From assembly GCA_964436865.1 (NCBI GenBank), contig CAYTFK010000341.1:1-7325 (forward strand): a stretch of DNA of 7,325 bases, in the 5' to 3' direction. This document shows positions 5,014 to 7,325 of this stretch, one piece after another (the first letter of the stretch is position 1; each line of letters opens with the position of its first letter). The notes beneath the pieces were generated by a model. It made no database searches, was not told the origin of the DNA, and saw only the letters and a program-made list of their open reading frames with translations. Origin of the DNA: JAXGPP01 sp964436865 (GTDB lineage Bacteria > Planctomycetota > Planctomycetia > Pirellulales > Thermoguttaceae). The translations under genes and the position numbers were made by a program.

Positions 5014-7116
5014 ATGCAGCGCGACGTGCTGAGTAGTATGTTGGCATTGATTCTGTCTTTCTGTGCGCTGACGAGTCTGGCGGCAGCGGAAGAGACGCTC
5101 TTTGAGTTTCGCGCTGACTTCGACGTTGCCCAGGTGGTGACGCAGGATGCCCGCGCGGCCCTGGTTTCCAATAACGCACTCCGCATCGAGACAGGGCACA
5201 AGAACGAGTGGCCCGGCATCAAGCTGAAAGCCCCGAATGGCTCGTGGGACCTGTCAGATTTCCGCCATTTGGCGTTCGATCTACATAATCCCGGCGACAA
5301 AGAAATCTCCATCGGCTGCCGCATCGACAGTCCGGACGAAGAGGGCAAGTCGGACTCCTGCCAGGAGATTTTCACGCTGGCCGCCGGTGAGCGGAAGACG
5401 TGCCTTCTGGCCATCGGCCGCCGCATGCCGGCGGGCTTGGCGAAGAAGCTCTATGGTATGCGAGGATACCCCGGCGGCATGACCCCTGATAAAGGGATCG
5501 ACGCCGCCCGTGTAACGCAGATCCTGGTCTTCGTGTCGCGGCCGAAAGAAGATCGTGCTTTTGAACTGGGAGCAATCCGCGCTACCGGACAATCGACCGC
5601 CGGCCACATCATGCGTCTCGGCGATAAGCTCTTCCCGTTCATCGACGAATACGGGCAGTTCATTCACGCCGACTGGCCGGGCAAGACGCACAGCGAAGCC
5701 GACCTGGCAGAGGCGAAACAGCGCGAGGCAGCCGACCTGGCCGCCCAACCGGGACCGAGCGACTGGAACCAATACGGCGGTTGGGCCGCGGGTCCGCAGC
5801 TTGAAGCGACCGGCTTCTTTCGCGTTGAGAAGGTCAAAGGGAAATGGTGGCTGGTCGACCCCGAGGGACGGCTCTTCTGGTCGCACGGCATTGATTGCGT
5901 GCGCGACGGCAACGCCACCACTCCAATCAGCGATCGTGAGAACTACTTCCGCGGACTGCCGGCGAAGGACTCGCCGTTTGGTGTATTCTACGGCCACGCC
6001 GGCTGGGCTCCGCACGGTTACTACCAGGGGAAGGAGTATGACACGTTCAATTTCACTGGGGCCAACCTGCTCAGAAAATACGGCCCGGAGTGGAAGTCGC
6101 AATTCGCCGAGTTGTGCCACCGCCGCATCCGCAGTTGGGGCTTGAACACAATCGGCAACTGGTCCGACCCGGCGATTGCCGCGATGGGCAAGACCGTGTA
6201 CGTCGCCACGGTTGGTTCCGGCGGCCGGCGGATCGAGGGGAGCGAAGGCTACTGGGGCAAGTTTCCCGATCCGTTCGATCCCAGCTTCCGTGAGGCGCTC
6301 GACCGGCGGATGGCGGGCGAACGCGGAAAGACCGCCGATGATCCGTGGTGCCTGGGGTACTTCGTCGACAACGAACTCGGTTGGGGCGACGAGCTTTCGC
6401 TTGCCCTAGGCGCGCTGCAATCACCAGCCGACCAGGCGGCCAAGCAGGCGTTCATCGCCGATCTGAAGGCGAAGTACGAGGCAATCGAGAAGCTCAACGC
6501 CGCCTGGGGCACCGAGCATGCTTCTTGGGATGCGCTGATGGCCTCGCGCACCGCACCCGACAAAACCAAGGCTCGTCCTGACCTCGAGGCGTTCTACACC
6601 CGTGTGGCCGAAGAGTACTTCCGCAATTGCCGCGAGGCGGTGAAGCAAGTGTCGCCGAACCACCTCTACCTGGGCTGCCGTTTCGCCTGGGTGAATGACC
6701 GTGCGGTTCGCGCGTCGGCCGGGTATTGCGACGTCATCGGCTTCAACAAGTACAGCTACTCGATCGCCGATTTCACACTTCCCGAAAGGATCGACAAGCC
6801 AGCGATTGTGGGCGAATTCCACTTTGGCGCGCTCGACCGCGGCATGTTCCACACCGGGCTCCGGCCGGTCGCCGATCAGAACGCCCGAGCGGCCGCCTAT
6901 AAGAGCTACGTGCTCGGTGCGCTCGACAATCCCCATTGGGTCGGCACGCACTGGTTCCAGTGGGGCGACCAGGCCACCACTGGCCGCGGCGACGGAGAGA
7001 ACTACCAGATCGGTTTCATGGACGTCTGCGATACCCCTTACCCGGAGACAATCCAAGCCAGCCGCGAGGTCGGCGCCGCGCTCTACCGCACACGGTACGA
7101 GGGCGGAAAGCCATAG
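5014..7116 (+). CDS. Secreted GH50-type beta-agarase-like glycoside hydrolase
   Basis: This encodes 700 residues from ATG 5014 (GTG 5011 is possible, one residue longer). Residues 1-25 are a Sec signal peptide with likely cleavage after SLAAA. Residues 28-192 form a beta-rich carbohydrate-binding-like domain (LRIETGHKNEWPGIKLKAP, DLSDFRHLAFDLHNPG). A linker rich in Ala and Glu (about 225-250) leads to a TIM-barrel catalytic domain, about 265-695. FRVEKVKGKWWLVDPEGRLF opens it. The likely acid/base is E454 in YFVDNELGWG and the likely nucleophile is E601 in VGEFHFGALDRG, 147 residues later, as expected for clan GH-A. WFQWGDQATTGR (647-658) and the GENYQIGF block fit GH50. Known GH50 members are retaining exo- or endo-beta-agarases that release neoagaro-oligosaccharides, and they are found in marine bacteria including Planctomycetes. 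The family call is recognised from motifs. Agarose as substrate is inferred, and a related galactan is possible. The gene has its own promoter upstream and is probably transcribed alone. Confidence 0.8.
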   Translation: MQRDVLSSMLALILSFCALTSLAAAEETLFEFRADFDVAQVVTQDARAALVSNNALRIETGHKNEWPGIKLKAPNGSWDLSDFRHLAFDLHNPGDKEISIGCRIDSPDEEGKSDSCQEIFTLAAGERKTCLLAIGRRMPAGLAKKLYGMRGYPGGMTPDKGIDAARVTQILVFVSRPKEDRAFELGAIRATGQSTAGHIMRLGDKLFPFIDEYGQFIHADWPGKTHSEADLAEAKQREAADLAAQPGPSDWNQYGGWAAGPQLEATGFFRVEKVKGKWWLVDPEGRLFWSHGIDCVRDGNATTPISDRENYFRGLPAKDSPFGVFYGHAGWAPHGYYQGKEYDTFNFTGANLLRKYGPEWKSQFAELCHRRIRSWGLNTIGNWSDPAIAAMGKTVYVATVGSGGRRIEGSEGYWGKFPDPFDPSFREALDRRMAGERGKTADDPWCLGYFVDNELGWGDELSLALGALQSPADQAAKQAFIADLKAKYEAIEKLNAAWGTEHASWDALMASRTAPDKTKARPDLEAFYTRVAEEYFRNCREAVKQVSPNHLYLGCRFAWVNDRAVRASAGYCDVIGFNKYSYSIADFTLPERIDKPAIVGEFHFGALDRGMFHTGLRPVADQNARAAAYKSYVLGALDNPHWVGTHWFQWGDQATTGRGDGENYQIGFMDVCDTPYPETIQASREVGAALYRTRYEGGKP

Positions 7117-7160
7117 CCGCACGCAAGGCGGTGACCAACAAGGCCGGACCAGCAACTCGG

Positions 7161-7183
7161 AAGGCCGCGCTTCGGGCCTTTGT
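7161..7183 (+). terminator. Weak terminator-like hairpin after the GH50-type gene
   Basis: AAGGCC (7161-7166) pairs with GGCCTT (7175-7180) around an 8-nt loop, and the 3' arm runs into TTTGT. The U-tract is short and the stem only 6 bp, so termination would be inefficient at best. It lies 45 bp after the stop and about 70 bp before the next gene. Confidence 0.3.
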
Positions 7184-7251
7184 CCCCAAGGCGGTCGATC
7201 AGAATAGCGTTGACATCCTGTTCACCATCCTGCTGACTGAGGAACCACGAA

Positions 7252-7325
7252 ATGGCCCATTCCGCCCGGTTTTCGCGCAGGCGATTCCTTTCCACCGCTG
7301 CGGCGGCCGCCGTGGCTCCCTATGT
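7252..7325 (+). CDS. N-terminus of a Tat-exported protein, function unknown (cut by right edge)
   Basis: ATG 7252 is preceded by GAGGA at 7239-7243, 8 nt upstream. The 24 visible codons encode a clear Tat signal: SRRRFLS at residues 8-14 followed by an alanine-rich hydrophobic stretch (TAAAAAVAPY). Proteins that start this way in Planctomycetes are often Gfo/Idh/MocA-type oxidoreductases or other exported enzymes, but nothing of the mature domain is visible and no family can be assigned. It is codirectional with the GH50-type gene, 135 bp downstream. A TTGACA at 7210-7215 has no good -10 at the right distance, so its promoter is unresolved. Confidence 0.7.
   Translation, partial: MAHSARFSRRRFLSTAAAAAVAPY

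Noticed and set aside
5281..6120. 279-codon minus-strand frame opposite the GH50-type gene
   Set aside because: It is a shadow of a well-supported gene, and no motifs are seen.
6421..7155. 244-codon minus-strand frame opposite the end of the GH50-type gene
   Set aside because: It overlaps the catalytic-domain codons of the true gene. There is no domain and no plausible promoter.
7124..7195. 9-bp repeat CAAGGCGGT at 7124-7132 and 7187-7195
   Set aside because: Two short copies with no further similarity around them, probably chance.
7210..7215. Perfect TTGACA upstream of the right-edge gene
   Set aside because: The hexamer 17 bp downstream (CTGACT) is a poor -10 and abuts the ribosome binding site, so no promoter is called.

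Overview
The window is GC-rich DNA (roughly 60-65% by eye) with five genes, two of them cut by the window edges. Four of the five proteins begin with an export signal, two Sec and two Tat. Large secreted glycoside hydrolases, a Tat-exported creatininase-family protein and an R-R-x-F-L Tat gene together are typical of Planctomycetes, most likely a Pirellula/Rhodopirellula-like lineage. This placement is inferred from gene content and style. There is no rRNA or marker gene to confirm it.

Layout. (1) Minus strand, 2848 down to the left edge: a secreted GH38 (alpha-mannosidase-type) protein. At least 949 residues are visible and the C-terminus lies outside the window. It carries an N-terminal rhamnogalacturonan-lyase-like beta domain. 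(2) 2849-3040: a divergent intergenic region with one promoter candidate on each strand. (3) Plus strand, 3041-4015: a Tat-exported creatininase-family metalloprotein. It is followed 33 bp later by 4049-4876, a DnaQ-type DEDDh 3'-5' exonuclease domain fused to a C-terminal WYL domain. These two probably share a transcript. (4) 4877-5013: an intergenic region with a good sigma70-type promoter. (5) Plus strand, 5014-7116: a secreted GH50-type (beta-agarase-like) glycoside hydrolase with an N-terminal carbohydrate-binding-like domain. (6) 7117-7251: an intergenic region with a weak terminator-like hairpin. (7) 7252 to the right edge: the first 24 codons of another Tat-signal protein of unknown function.

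How they fit together. GH38 and GH50 look like secreted enzymes for complex, probably marine-type polysaccharides. Their promoters share the -35 hexamer TTGCGA, an 18-bp spacer and a GC-rich dyad with a 9-nt gap centred on the -10, so common control is possible but unproven. The creatininase-family protein may act on a small amide or lactam in the periplasm. The exonuclease-WYL protein is the odd one out: a cytoplasmic nuclease with a ligand- or nucleic-acid-sensing domain, placed inside a carbohydrate region. It is the best candidate here for unusual biology. No RNA genes, insertion sequences, CRISPR arrays or long repeats were seen.
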